Shown here piece by piece: positions 24,009 through 32,104 of a DNA stretch of 44,030 nucleotides. This stretch comes from DASTDY01 sp035457345 (lineage in GTDB: Bacteria > Patescibacteriota > Saccharimonadia > Saccharimonadales > EFPC-124), in NCBI GenBank assembly GCA_035457345.1, contig DATIBT010000024.1:1-44030 (forward strand), written 5' to 3'. A program made the position numbers and the translations under genes. How positions within the stretch are numbered: position 1 is the stretch's first letter; each line of letters starts with the position of its first letter. The notes below the pieces were generated by a model. The model ran no database searches. It saw only the letters and a list, made by a program, of their open reading frames with translations, and was not told the DNA's origin.

Positions 24009-25093
24009 GTGACGCTCTTGTTTGGTGCTGTTACGCTTATCCAAGCCTGGCCAGCATTAAAGGCGATCGGCTTGCCAGCTTTGTCATAAAAATAGATCGG
24101 CGCGCGAGCATCGGCTTTGCGCCAAAAAGCCTCCTGTACGGTGCCGTCTTGGAATATATAGGCTTGGTTGTAGCCGCTCGTGTCCATTTGCTCGCGGTAG
24201 CCATCTTCGAACCCAATTTGCGTGGGGACTTTCATGGCAACCACTACTTTGGGCGCTATTTGCCCGCCTTCACGGTCAGCATGCGGCTTACCGCCAAGAA
24301 TACGATTATAGGTATTTGTAGTGGCGTCATAATTATAGTCAACATTAAACGTGGCACTTGAGATGTCAATATGGATCGTTTTGGCGTTGGGTGCGGCCAC
24401 TGGGCTGTCGAGTTTGTGCGGCCAGCCTTTTATGTCGCTGCCCACATAGCCTTTCTTTTTATTGAGCTCATCTAGCTTGTCGAAGTTTGTGTACACATTA
24501 TGGGGGGCCACGCGGTCAGTGGCCCGCCAGTAGTAACTGCCGTTAAAGAATTGGTCAATGTCTTTGTATCCCCCATTTTTTAGGGTGAGCAGCGCATTTT
24601 GGCTGCCGCCCACATGGGCAATACTGGCTTGGAACGGTCCCATCCAATCAATGTAATACGGCCGCACGCTGCGCACGGGGCCAATAAGCCCGGGGCGTGA
24701 CTCCTGGAATAAGGTGAGGTAGCGGGTAATGCCGCCTTCTGCCACTGCCTCAAACACGACACCGGCGGATTTAATGCCTGATTGCGGCCGGGCGTCAAGG
24801 CTGTTTTCTATCATAATGGCGGTAATTTGCTTGCGTGTCTCAAGCTCATCTTTTACTTCTAGCCCCGTGAGTGGGGAGTAGTATTTTGTGACGCCATTTT
24901 CAGTGACTGCTTTTGCCTCTTCTTTAACGGTTATGACGGTCGCCGCTGGTTTGGGTTGTAAAAAATATGCAGCAGTTACGCTTCCTGCCCCTATTACAAT
25001 AAACACAGCAATTAATATGCCTGCCCACCTACGGTGAAAGTCGGCAAAATGAACCAGCTTTGCCCACGGACTGTTGCTGTGCAGTATCATCAC
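23999..25093 (-). CDS. DUF3048 (YerB-like) membrane-anchored protein
   Basis: 364 residues with one N-terminal transmembrane anchor (about 22-45) and an external domain. YYSPLTGLEV, AIMIENSLDARPQSGIKSAG and VFEAVAEGGITRYLTLFQES are the DUF3048 signatures; Bacillus YerB belongs to this family, with a link to cell-envelope or sporulation processes that is not well defined. It overlaps the kinase gene by ten bases and is its upstream partner, so it may provide the extracellular sensing that the kinase lacks. That role is inference. Confidence 0.82.
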   Translation of the reverse strand: MMILHSNSPWAKLVHFADFHRRWAGILIAVFIVIGAGSVTAAYFLQPKPAATVITVKEEAKAVTENGVTKYYSPLTGLEVKDELETRKQITAIMIENSLDARPQSGIKSAGVVFEAVAEGGITRYLTLFQESRPGLIGPVRSVRPYYIDWMGPFQASIAHVGGSQNALLTLKNGGYKDIDQFFNGSYYWRATDRVAPHNVYTNFDKLDELNKKKGYVGSDIKGWPHKLDSPVAAPNAKTIHIDISSATFNVDYNYDATTNTYNRILGGKPHADREGGQIAPKVVVAMKVPTQIGFEDGYREQMDTSGYNQAYIFQDGTVQEAFWRKADARAPIYFYDKAGKPIAFNAGQAWISVTAPNKSVTWQ

Positions 25094-25130
25094 CCTCGAT
25101 TATAGCAAAGCATAAACAAGATGATTTCTA

Positions 25131-25159
25131 TTGACATTATTCAGCATAAGTTGTATTAT
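25131..25159 (+). promoter_or_regulatory. Sigma70-type promoter
   Basis: TTGACA at 25131-25136, 17-base spacer, TATTAT at 25154-25159. The transcript starts near 25166 and first forms a GGACC / GGTCC hairpin (25179-25194), then the SD AGGAGG at 25201. Same design as the promoters at 343 and 37096. Confidence 0.75.
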
Positions 25160-25213
25160 TTGAACTTAAGACCAATTTGGACCTGTGAAGGTCCCGTCCC
25201 AGGAGGTTATGAG

Positions 25214-25312
25214 ATGTTGCTCGTCGTCGCTGGCCTGCTCGCCCTGCTCGTCACCCTCGGCCTGACCGACCCGCACATGCGGGGTCAGTCCTGGAACCCG
25301 TTCGGCGAGTAG
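25214..25312 (+). CDS. 32-residue membrane microprotein
   Basis: MLLVVAGLLALLVTLGLTDP followed by HMRGQSWNPFGE: one hydrophobic helix and a short polar tail. A consensus promoter, a leader hairpin, AGGAGG seven bases before the ATG and a very strong terminator make it a deliberate transcription unit rather than a chance frame. An overlapping ATG at 25209 in another frame is too close to the SD. The codons are GC-rich like the other insulated units. Function unknown; it may be a regulatory or membrane-active peptide. Confidence 0.65.
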   Translation: MLLVVAGLLALLVTLGLTDPHMRGQSWNPFGE

Positions 25313-25335
25313 CCGAACAAGCACCAGATCCCTCC

Positions 25336-25398
25336 GACCGCCGTCCGCGCCCCTTCTCCCCACAACGATGTGGGAATAAGAGAAGGGCGCGGGCGGTC
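25336..25398. terminator. Strong hairpin shared by convergent genes
   Basis: GACCGCC and CCGCGCCCCTTCTC pair with GAGAAGGGCGCGG and GGCGGTC, with an inner CCCACA / TGTGGG stem around a short loop. It can end the microprotein transcript and, from the other side, the gltX transcript. Confidence 0.75.
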
Positions 25399-25403
25399 AC
25401 AAA

Positions 25404-26819
25404 CTAGATCATTTTTTTCAGGCGCGAAAGCGTCTTTTCTGGTCCCAATACGTGCATGGTCTCAAACAAGCCGGGTGCCACATTACTGCCGGTTATACTG
25501 GCACGAATAAGTCCAAACAGTATCCCAGTCTTAGTGTTGAGTCGCTCAACTAATGGACGCAAGCGTTTTTCTAGATCCTCTTCTGTAAAGTCACACGTTT
25601 CTAGTTCATTCAAGGTGGCACTAATCATAGCTTTCCGTTCATCGGCGGAGAGCTTTTTCAGTTGTTTATTTTCTGTAATGACCGCCTCTTTTACTTCTGG
25701 TTCTGTAAAAAAGAACTCGGTCAGTCCGGGCAGCTCGGCAAGGTACTTGAGCCGTTCGTGCACAAGTGATAAGACAGTACGTTTGTACATGGCATCGGCG
25801 TTTTCGGCGCTTTTTGGCCAGAACCCTTCTGTGCGCAAATAAAGCTCGTCGAGGCTAAGGCGACGGATATGCACCCCATTCAAGTAGATTAAACGCTTTT
25901 CGTCAAAAATACCGCCACTTTTTTGCACGCGCGCGAGCTCGAATTTTGCAACAAGTTCTTCTACGGTATACACTTCTTGTTCGGTGCCGTCGTTCCAGCC
26001 AATGGTGGCCATGAAGTTAAGTACGGCTTCGGGCAAGAACCCTTGGTCACGGTAGTCGAGCGCCGGTTTTGCGCCTTTGCGCTTGCTTAGTTTGGCGCGG
26101 CCGGTTTCGTCCATCACAGGCGGCAAAATAGCGTTGATTGGGGGCTCCCATCTCAGCACTTCATGGGTTGCCAAGAATTTTGGCACCGAGCTTATGAACT
26201 CCTGGCTGCGCATAACATGGGTGACGTTCATGAGGTGGTCATCGATGATATGGCAGAAGTTATAGGTTGGGAAACCGTCGGCTTTAATAATGATGTAGTC
26301 ATCAATCATTTCTGGCCCCATGCTCACCTTCCCCATCACGGCGTCGTCCCATTCCCACGCTTTAGGCTCTAGTTTAATGCGGAGCGGTTGGGTCCCGTCC
26401 CATGCAGGCGGGTTTTCAGGGCGGTGGTCGCGGTAGAGGAAGGGGCGCTTTTCTGCCTGTGCCTTTTCGCGCAGGGCCTGGAGTTCCTCTACACTGTACG
26501 GGTCGGCATATGCTAATCCCTTCTCTACCAGTTCTTGGGCGTATTTTTTGTATATGCCGAGACGTTTTGATTGAATGTACGGGCCGTACGGGCCTTCTAC
26601 GTCTGGGCCTTCATCCCAGGAGAGACCAAGCCAGCGCAGGGCTTCTTTAATGCCGTCGGCACTGCCGGGGACTTCGCGTTTTTGGTCGGTATCTTCTATG
26701 CGTAGTAGAAATTGGCCGCCGCTATGCCGGGCAAGCAGCCAGGCAAATAAGGCTGTTCGCACAACGCCAAGGTGCAGGGCTCCGGTGGGGCTGGGGGCAA
26801 AACGAGTTCGAACTGTCAT
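25404..26819 (-). CDS. gltX: Glutamyl-tRNA synthetase
   Basis: 471 residues, full length for bacterial GltX. Class I signatures: TRFAPSPTGALHLG (HIGH-type, GALHLG) at the N-terminus, RIEDTDQ, and AKLSKRKG (KMSKS-type) near 250; the anticodon-binding C-terminal helices follow. It charges tRNA-Glu (and possibly tRNA-Gln if an amidotransferase is present elsewhere). It stands alone, ending against the shared hairpin. Confidence 0.95.
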   Translation of the reverse strand: MTVRTRFAPSPTGALHLGVVRTALFAWLLARHSGGQFLLRIEDTDQKREVPGSADGIKEALRWLGLSWDEGPDVEGPYGPYIQSKRLGIYKKYAQELVEKGLAYADPYSVEELQALREKAQAEKRPFLYRDHRPENPPAWDGTQPLRIKLEPKAWEWDDAVMGKVSMGPEMIDDYIIIKADGFPTYNFCHIIDDHLMNVTHVMRSQEFISSVPKFLATHEVLRWEPPINAILPPVMDETGRAKLSKRKGAKPALDYRDQGFLPEAVLNFMATIGWNDGTEQEVYTVEELVAKFELARVQKSGGIFDEKRLIYLNGVHIRRLSLDELYLRTEGFWPKSAENADAMYKRTVLSLVHERLKYLAELPGLTEFFFTEPEVKEAVITENKQLKKLSADERKAMISATLNELETCDFTEEDLEKRLRPLVERLNTKTGILFGLIRASITGSNVAPGLFETMHVLGPEKTLSRLKKMI

Positions 26820-26848
26820 ATCTGGTAAGTATGGGCGTAAAAGCTAAG

Positions 26849-26877
26849 TTGTGCAAGTGGCCACGCTATTATATAGT
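26849..26877 (+). promoter_or_regulatory. Promoter of membrane-protein unit D
   Basis: TTGTGC at 26849-26854, 17 bases, TATAGT at 26872-26877. The string TATTATATAGTTT here is repeated at about 27593-27605 before the next unit, showing that the two units arose by duplication or share one regulatory design. Confidence 0.55.
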
Positions 26878-26884
26878 TTATTTC

Positions 26885-26898
26885 GCAGAGTAGGCTCT
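26885..26898 (+). repeat. 5' arm of long-range inverted repeat (unit D)
   Basis: GCAGAGTAGGCTCT in the leader is perfectly complementary to AGAGCCTACTCTGC at 27561-27574, inside the loop of the terminator hairpin after the same gene, 660 bases away. The equivalent in unit E (27612-27623 with 28307-28318) keeps the pairing although bases differ. Confidence 0.7.
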
Positions 26899-26920
26899 TC
26901 GATTTTGGATGAGGTGGGTC

Positions 26921-27535
26921 ATGTCAATTAGGTTTAGTGTCGCACTGATTCTGGGCGCGGCATTGTTTTTTCCTTTTTTGTACGCCCTGAAGGTGACGAT
27001 TGAGGCGTTCAGGACATCGCCTATGGAACGAATCGTCCCGCAATTCCAACGCGGTGCGGCACTGGTAATTCTGGGTGTCGCTACCGTGTATGCTGTTGCG
27101 GTGGGTGTCCCGTGGTTGTATTGGCAGTTCGCTTTGAGCGACGCGGCTGCTCTGGCGTGGGCGCTGTGCCTGACGCCATTGCCGATTGGATGGTGGGTTG
27201 TGAGCCGCCAGGCTCACGCCCAGTTCGATCCCAATGCGCTCGTGTGTTTCAACAACTACGGATGGGTAATTCGGCGTGCTATCCGGCAGTTCCTCAAGAA
27301 GTATCCAGATGAGACTGTGGAGGTCAGGACTACTAATCGTGACGTTTATGTGTTGTGGGAGCATGATGGCCGTAAGGCCGACAGGCGCTTCACCTTTGAG
27401 ACCCGCGGCCAGGCGAGCCGCCATTGGGCACGCATTTACGCACTCGGACCGGACACCGATCAGCACAGCTCGCTGACGTTCATGATTGCTGACGGGGATC
27501 GCCAGCCGCGGGCCAGGATATCTCAAGTAAAGTGA
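26921..27535 (+). CDS. Membrane protein of unit D
   Basis: 204 residues from the ATG at 26921, after GAGGTGGG. Three or four hydrophobic segments in the first 100 residues (about 5-24, 46-68, 75-97), then a soluble, basic C-terminal domain (VRTTNRDVYVLWEHDGRK...). The C-terminal domain resembles that of unit E in layout: a helix RRAIRQFLKKYPDETV matches GYALRHYHPEEDTV in position and sense, so the two may be distant paralogues. No known family. GC-rich, with its own promoter and terminator. Confidence 0.7.
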   Translation: MSIRFSVALILGAALFFPFLYALKVTIEAFRTSPMERIVPQFQRGAALVILGVATVYAVAVGVPWLYWQFALSDAAALAWALCLTPLPIGWWVVSRQAHAQFDPNALVCFNNYGWVIRRAIRQFLKKYPDETVEVRTTNRDVYVLWEHDGRKADRRFTFETRGQASRHWARIYALGPDTDQHSSLTFMIADGDRQPRARISQVK

Positions 27536-27540
27536 CACGC

Positions 27541-27584
27541 AAGGGAACGCAGCAGTAATCAGAGCCTACTCTGCAAAGTCCCTT
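27541..27584 (+). terminator. 3' hairpin of unit D with leader-complementary loop
   Basis: AAGGGA (27541-27546) pairs with TCCCTT (27579-27584), with CGCAG / CTGC inside. The loop exposes AGAGCCTACTCTGC, the complement of the gene's own leader. Confidence 0.55.
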
Positions 27585-27611
27585 TATGAAATTATTATAT
27601 AGTTTTTGCCA

Positions 27612-27623
27612 GCAGGGTAGGCC
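27612..27623 (+). repeat. 5' arm of long-range inverted repeat (unit E)
   Basis: GCAGGGTAGGCC in the leader is complementary to GGCCTACCCTGC at 28307-28318 in the loop of the 3' hairpin. Against unit D, A has become G in the leader and T has become C in the 3' loop (a compensated change), with a second such change two thirds along. Confidence 0.7.
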
Positions 27624-27644
27624 CCTGAGTTCTCTGGAGGAAAA

Positions 27645-28289
27645 TTGGAAACAAATTTCATCGCCACCTGGGGGCTTCTTATGGCGGCGATTGCGCTCAT
27701 TTTATCTGGCAGGGTGACGCTTATGGTGCTGAACTGGCGGTTTGGCCTCAAATCACCGCTGGAGCGGATGATGAGCGAGCGCGAGCGCAAGTACTATAGG
27801 GCCGCGCTTGCCGTTTGGGGAGTGGGCGGCTCGGTGTTGGCTTTCAATTTTTTATGGGTCACCACCGGCGGCAGGCCGGCGCCATTCATGATTGTCATAG
27901 TCGGGCTGGTCACCTTCTTCCTCCTTAAGGAGGGTGCAAAACCAAAACTGGCGACGGTTAGGATGCACGATGCGTTTGATGGCCGCGGTGAGTGTTTGCC
28001 GTCGTTTCTCGGTTACGCGCTTCGCCATTATCACCCAGAGGAGGACACTGTCATTACTGTTGCACCGGTGTATGGCAACGCCAAGTTAGCGCTTACTGTG
28101 GGGGACCGCAGGGTTACCCTAACGCTGCCGAAGCTCCGGAGCACTTGGGGCAAGCCCAAGCCCATGGACGTGGACATGTTCTTTGCGATGGTGTTGTCGG
28201 CCGTGCCGCCTTCGCTCCTGGGCATGACAGTGGTGTGGCAGAGCGGCCAACGACGCACCAGGCTGATGATACGGCCGGAGTTAGAATAA
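27645..28289 (+). CDS. Membrane protein of unit E
   Basis: 214 residues. The start is a TTG, chosen because CTGGAGG lies just before it and the next ATG is 12 codons in. Hydrophobic segments at about 8-26 (ATWGLLMAAIALILSGRVTL), 52-70 and 77-92, then a soluble C-terminal domain. Same architecture and size as unit D. Unknown function. GC-rich codons. Confidence 0.68.
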   Translation: METNFIATWGLLMAAIALILSGRVTLMVLNWRFGLKSPLERMMSERERKYYRAALAVWGVGGSVLAFNFLWVTTGGRPAPFMIVIVGLVTFFLLKEGAKPKLATVRMHDAFDGRGECLPSFLGYALRHYHPEEDTVITVAPVYGNAKLALTVGDRRVTLTLPKLRSTWGKPKPMDVDMFFAMVLSAVPPSLLGMTVVWQSGQRRTRLMIRPELE

Positions 28290-28328
28290 GTGGTCTCTGC
28301 AATCCAGGCCTACCCTGCAGAACCACTT
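28288..28328 (+). terminator. Terminator of unit E
   Basis: AAGTGGT-c-TCTGCA pairs with TGCAGA-ACCACTT, followed by TTTTTG. The loop carries GGCCTACCC, which with the arm forms the complement of the leader at 27612-27623. Confidence 0.75.
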
Positions 28329-28332
28329 TTTG

Positions 28333-29370
28333 TTACATGCTTTTTGCTAACCGAAGTACTTGGTCCGAACTCAGGCTTGCACTGCCATCCAGCGTATAGA
28401 CAATGCCGCCGTTCACCCATGCGGCATGGTTACCAAAGGTGTATACGGTGACGCCGCTTTCCTGAAACGTGAGATAATTTTCGGTTTGGCGGGTTACATA
28501 ATTGTCGAGCAGCCCCTGACTATCCCAGTTAGATGGTTTTTGCGTGATCTTAAAATCATTCTCGTTGGTAGTTGATTTGTAGTTGATGCTTACCTCGCCA
28601 GGCGCGTAGGTAATGGGACCGTTCAGGCTGTAGCCATCGGGCTTGTAGGTTGGGAAGGTGGCGTTAACCCCTGCCCGGCTGGCGGCAACTTGCATAGAAA
28701 TGACCGGCAGGTTCATATAGGTTAAGTAGCCACCCAGAAGTAATAATGCCAATGTAGTGCTTAAGACGGCGGCGAGGCGCGGTTTGCGGCTAAAGAAACC
28801 CTTCTTTTTGTCTTTTTTGGGGGTGTCACTGACTTCGGCGAGGCGCTCCTTTATAAGTTGTTCTTTTAGCGCCTTGCCACTTAATTGCTGCGTGGTTTGC
28901 ACTTTTTGTACAACCTTAGCGACGGTAGGATGGATCTGAGCGGGTGCTACGGGCTCATCAGCCGGTTCGGCTTTGCGAGCGAGATTAGGGTGAATGGTAA
29001 TATTGGGACCAAATTTACTAATAAGCGGGCTGCGGCCAGGTAGGCTACGTGAATCTGCGCTTGCACTCGGCAGCTCCGCAACTGGTTTTTTGAGCGCTTT
29101 ACGGTATAGGGTTTCAGATTTTTGAGGACGCCGGTGCACCGCTTGGGCGACCGGGTGGCGTGCGCGGGCAGGAGCTTTCTTAGCTGGCTGTTCAACGGCT
29201 TTGAGGGTTGGGTGGGCGGCCTGGCTCATGCCGATGTCGCTAAATGAGCGCGTGGTGCCCGCCTGATTTTGCGCAACCTGCTTTGGCTGCGGCGCCGAGT
29301 CAGTTACCGGCTTACCAGTGGCCGCATTGTATAGGCGGCCGTTGATAACGATAGTTGTGGTTTTTGACAT
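28333..29370 (-). CDS. DUF4367-containing membrane-anchored protein
   Basis: 345 residues. About 195 cytoplasmic residues, rich in Ala, Pro, Lys and Gln and probably disordered, precede one transmembrane segment (about 205-227). The external domain YKPDGYSLNGPITYAPGEVS ... ESGVTVYTFGNHAAWVNGGI fits DUF4367, seen in extracellular regions of envelope proteins. The long basic cytoplasmic tail could contact nucleic acid or a partner protein. The gene is convergent with unit E and shares its terminator region. Confidence 0.65.
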   Translation of the reverse strand: MSKTTTIVINGRLYNAATGKPVTDSAPQPKQVAQNQAGTTRSFSDIGMSQAAHPTLKAVEQPAKKAPARARHPVAQAVHRRPQKSETLYRKALKKPVAELPSASADSRSLPGRSPLISKFGPNITIHPNLARKAEPADEPVAPAQIHPTVAKVVQKVQTTQQLSGKALKEQLIKERLAEVSDTPKKDKKKGFFSRKPRLAAVLSTTLALLLLGGYLTYMNLPVISMQVAASRAGVNATFPTYKPDGYSLNGPITYAPGEVSINYKSTTNENDFKITQKPSNWDSQGLLDNYVTRQTENYLTFQESGVTVYTFGNHAAWVNGGIVYTLDGSASLSSDQVLRLAKSM

Positions 29371-29487
29371 ATACCCCGTTTGTTATTCCCTCTGCCCGGC
29401 AACCAAGTGTAAGGTATTTTACTACTCGTGCGAGCGATCTCTTTAATAGTACGAAGATTCGCCCCGAGACGCAAGCATTTTCCTACC

Positions 29488-29516
29488 TTGCTTCCTCATT
29501 GTTTAAATTGTATAAT
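29488..29516 (+). promoter_or_regulatory. Promoter of the ATP-grasp gene
   Basis: TTGCTT at 29488-29493, 17 bases, TATAAT at 29511-29516; the ATG follows 11 bases later, so the mRNA has a leader of only a few bases. Confidence 0.7.
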
Positions 29517-29527
29517 CAGCAGTTTGT

Positions 29528-32104
29528 ATGAGTTTGGAACATGGGCACCCTCTTTCTGGCGAACGCGCGACAGAGCTTAATGGCATTGCGGCCGTTGAGG
29601 CTTTTTTGGATACCCCGGAGCATCGTGATCTTCTCCTTAAGCGTCGTGCTGTCGCTACGGCGGCGAGTATTAACAATTGGTTAGCTACGGCAGATGAGCG
29701 AGCCCGGCCAGAGTTACTCCCCAAACCCACCATTTACCATCTAAATGAGGCGCAATGGTCGCTCCTTTACGAGGCGCAGCTTGCCACAATTGTTATTGAT
29801 CTTGACGGTTGCTTCGAAGGTAGCCCGCTGACTGCCATTGCCGCACAACGGTTGAGGCTACAGAATGAGCCCGCCTGCAACATTATTTTCATTGCCAGCA
29901 GTACGGACTGCGGTGACATTGTTACGACGGCACAGGACGAGCATCGCCTAGAGATAAAACGTGGCATTGCTATCAGCGGGGACGGCAAGGTATTTGTGGG
30001 AGATTTCCCCGAGCCCGTTGTTGCTGACGCTCTAGAAACAGTTAATATGCAGCTCCTTACGCAATGTGCAGATAAGGGTATTACAACACTTAACAGCCCC
30101 GCCTTCGCTGCCGAGCACAACAACAAGGGCTCTCTGGCTCCTATGGCGACCGCAGGGGTGCGGACGCCGCAGCGGTTTAGCTCAGACGAACTATGGCAAG
30201 ATGACGAGCAAGCGGAATATGTCATTAAGCCGTCTAATGCCTCGGGTGGACGTGGTGTCAAAATGTTTAAAGGTGTTCATCAGCGAGCACTGGCTAATGA
30301 TTATTATCACTTTTTAGCGGAGCATGGCTACAAGCCAGTTATTGAACATCGTGTGACAAGTTGGCCACTGTTTGCGCGCGACGAGCGGACAGGAGAGCGA
30401 GTGCGTCAGGACTGGAACGCCAGGGCGATTGTTGGCAACGGCGAATTGGTCGATCTTTATATACGCATGGACAGCTGGGGCAAAACTATTAATCGCGGGC
30501 AAGGCGCAAGGATGGTTAGGCTGCAGGACTTGGCGCAATTTACAGAAGATAAAGAAACGGCAACACGCCTCACAGAGACACTCCTCTACGCCGGCCATGC
30601 CGCTGCCCGCCTGCTGCCTACGGGTGTGGCTGGCCTGGACATAACTGTTGGCGAAGATGAAGAGCCTTACTTATACGAAGTTAATGTTGGTAACACGGGC
30701 GGTATTCAGACTATCGCGGAGCTGAATGATGACGTAGATCGTAAGCTCCTTGCCCCGCAGCTGCTTGTTAAGGGATGGCTACGAGAGTTTGATTTGCAGC
30801 GTGAGGCCCGAAATAAGGAGGCAGAGTTTATTGAGCGTGCCATGGGCATGTTGGGCTTGTCGCTGAGTGGTACCGTCCTCCGCTCACCTGGTGTATCAAG
30901 TGAAAAACTAAAGCGAGATGTAACACAACTGTCTATTGGCCTTAATGCCTTGGAATCCCAGTACAGAATGGTATTTATATCCGAAGCTGAACTACGGGCA
31001 TATGGTGCGACGCCAATGGAACTTGCTCTTTGGACGGAAAGCAGCTACGCGATCGCACCCCAAATGCCACAGCTTCGAAGTGAACATTTCAGCCGGGTGA
31101 CCGAGCGCTACGCCAACCTGGCGCCGCTTGAATTTTTCAACCACCTCCCCTATATTGCCGAGATACATCCCTCACCCCGCCAACTATTGCCTTATGTAGC
31201 AGAATTCGAGAAGCTATTTCCTTACAATGTTACGGCCGATCTTACTCGAATTACTATTTATTCCCGGCTCCATGCTCCACATATGACGCGCGAGGCTGTC
31301 CGCAAGCTTGCTACAAAAGTGCGAAGCGCTGATAGGGTGTTACACTTTGCCGAAATGGCCAGTGCTGCCTGTGCGTATTCGCAGGAAGACATAGAATTAA
31401 CAGATGAAGATCATGACTCCCAGCAAATTGAAGGCATTTACCGGCTGTATTTCCAAGATGAGTATCGTCAAGCACTCAAGGTCCTGCGCCAGCGGATTGC
31501 TGCCGCAGAGGATGATAATGCACTCGGACTTTTTGCAAACATCGGATTACAAATGGCGCTCGCCGAGCGAGACCCCGCGGCCGTTACTTTTTTTGTCAAA
31601 ATGCTGAAGGAGTGTGATGATCAGATAGGTGCGCGAGGATATTTGGGGAGCCCTGAATTTTTCTCGGTAAGGGATAAGCAGACACTTGAAACAATTGTTG
31701 CCTACTCAACCGCTCTAGGGGATACGGTGAGTACTCTCGGCAATGTGATGGGCCGCTCTCGCGAATTGCCTGCCGGGGAAGCGGCGGAGATAATTGAGAC
31801 GTCCGTAGAAGGTATCATCGCTCAGTTACACGGCATACAACCTCATACGGTGCCCGAGTTTAAAACCTTCTTGCGGACATTTATAGCTGGCGAGCCTATA
31901 CGTAACGTACCGGTTGAGGGCGCCTTCGGCCTTATCGCTCAGGTGATTATGCATCTTGAGGCCGGTATGTTCGACGTTCATTCACTCGTGGACAAGCTTG
32001 AGGCTGATAGATCCCTAAAATCCATGGACAGGCACATACTACAAGAGGTGCTGCATGAAGGCCGGAAGTTTTGGGATGATAGCTTCTTTTTACTCAAGAA
32101 CTAA
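29528..32104 (+). CDS. Large ATP-grasp protein
   Basis: 858 residues. A divergent N-terminal region is followed by an ATP-grasp fold: YVIKPSNASGGRGVKMFKG (lysine and Gly-rich loop), then GVAGLDITV and PYLYEVNVGNTGGIQ, the metal-binding end. Such enzymes join a carboxylate to an amine or thiol via acyl phosphate, for example in peptide or glutathione-like ligation. The C-terminal 450 residues show no recognisable domain and are mostly helical, so this is a ligase with a long extension. It overlaps the convergent PEGA gene by 15 bases. Substrate unknown. Confidence 0.7.
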   Translation: MSLEHGHPLSGERATELNGIAAVEAFLDTPEHRDLLLKRRAVATAASINNWLATADERARPELLPKPTIYHLNEAQWSLLYEAQLATIVIDLDGCFEGSPLTAIAAQRLRLQNEPACNIIFIASSTDCGDIVTTAQDEHRLEIKRGIAISGDGKVFVGDFPEPVVADALETVNMQLLTQCADKGITTLNSPAFAAEHNNKGSLAPMATAGVRTPQRFSSDELWQDDEQAEYVIKPSNASGGRGVKMFKGVHQRALANDYYHFLAEHGYKPVIEHRVTSWPLFARDERTGERVRQDWNARAIVGNGELVDLYIRMDSWGKTINRGQGARMVRLQDLAQFTEDKETATRLTETLLYAGHAAARLLPTGVAGLDITVGEDEEPYLYEVNVGNTGGIQTIAELNDDVDRKLLAPQLLVKGWLREFDLQREARNKEAEFIERAMGMLGLSLSGTVLRSPGVSSEKLKRDVTQLSIGLNALESQYRMVFISEAELRAYGATPMELALWTESSYAIAPQMPQLRSEHFSRVTERYANLAPLEFFNHLPYIAEIHPSPRQLLPYVAEFEKLFPYNVTADLTRITIYSRLHAPHMTREAVRKLATKVRSADRVLHFAEMASAACAYSQEDIELTDEDHDSQQIEGIYRLYFQDEYRQALKVLRQRIAAAEDDNALGLFANIGLQMALAERDPAAVTFFVKMLKECDDQIGARGYLGSPEFFSVRDKQTLETIVAYSTALGDTVSTLGNVMGRSRELPAGEAAEIIETSVEGIIAQLHGIQPHTVPEFKTFLRTFIAGEPIRNVPVEGAFGLIAQVIMHLEAGMFDVHSLVDKLEADRSLKSMDRHILQEVLHEGRKFWDDSFFLLKN

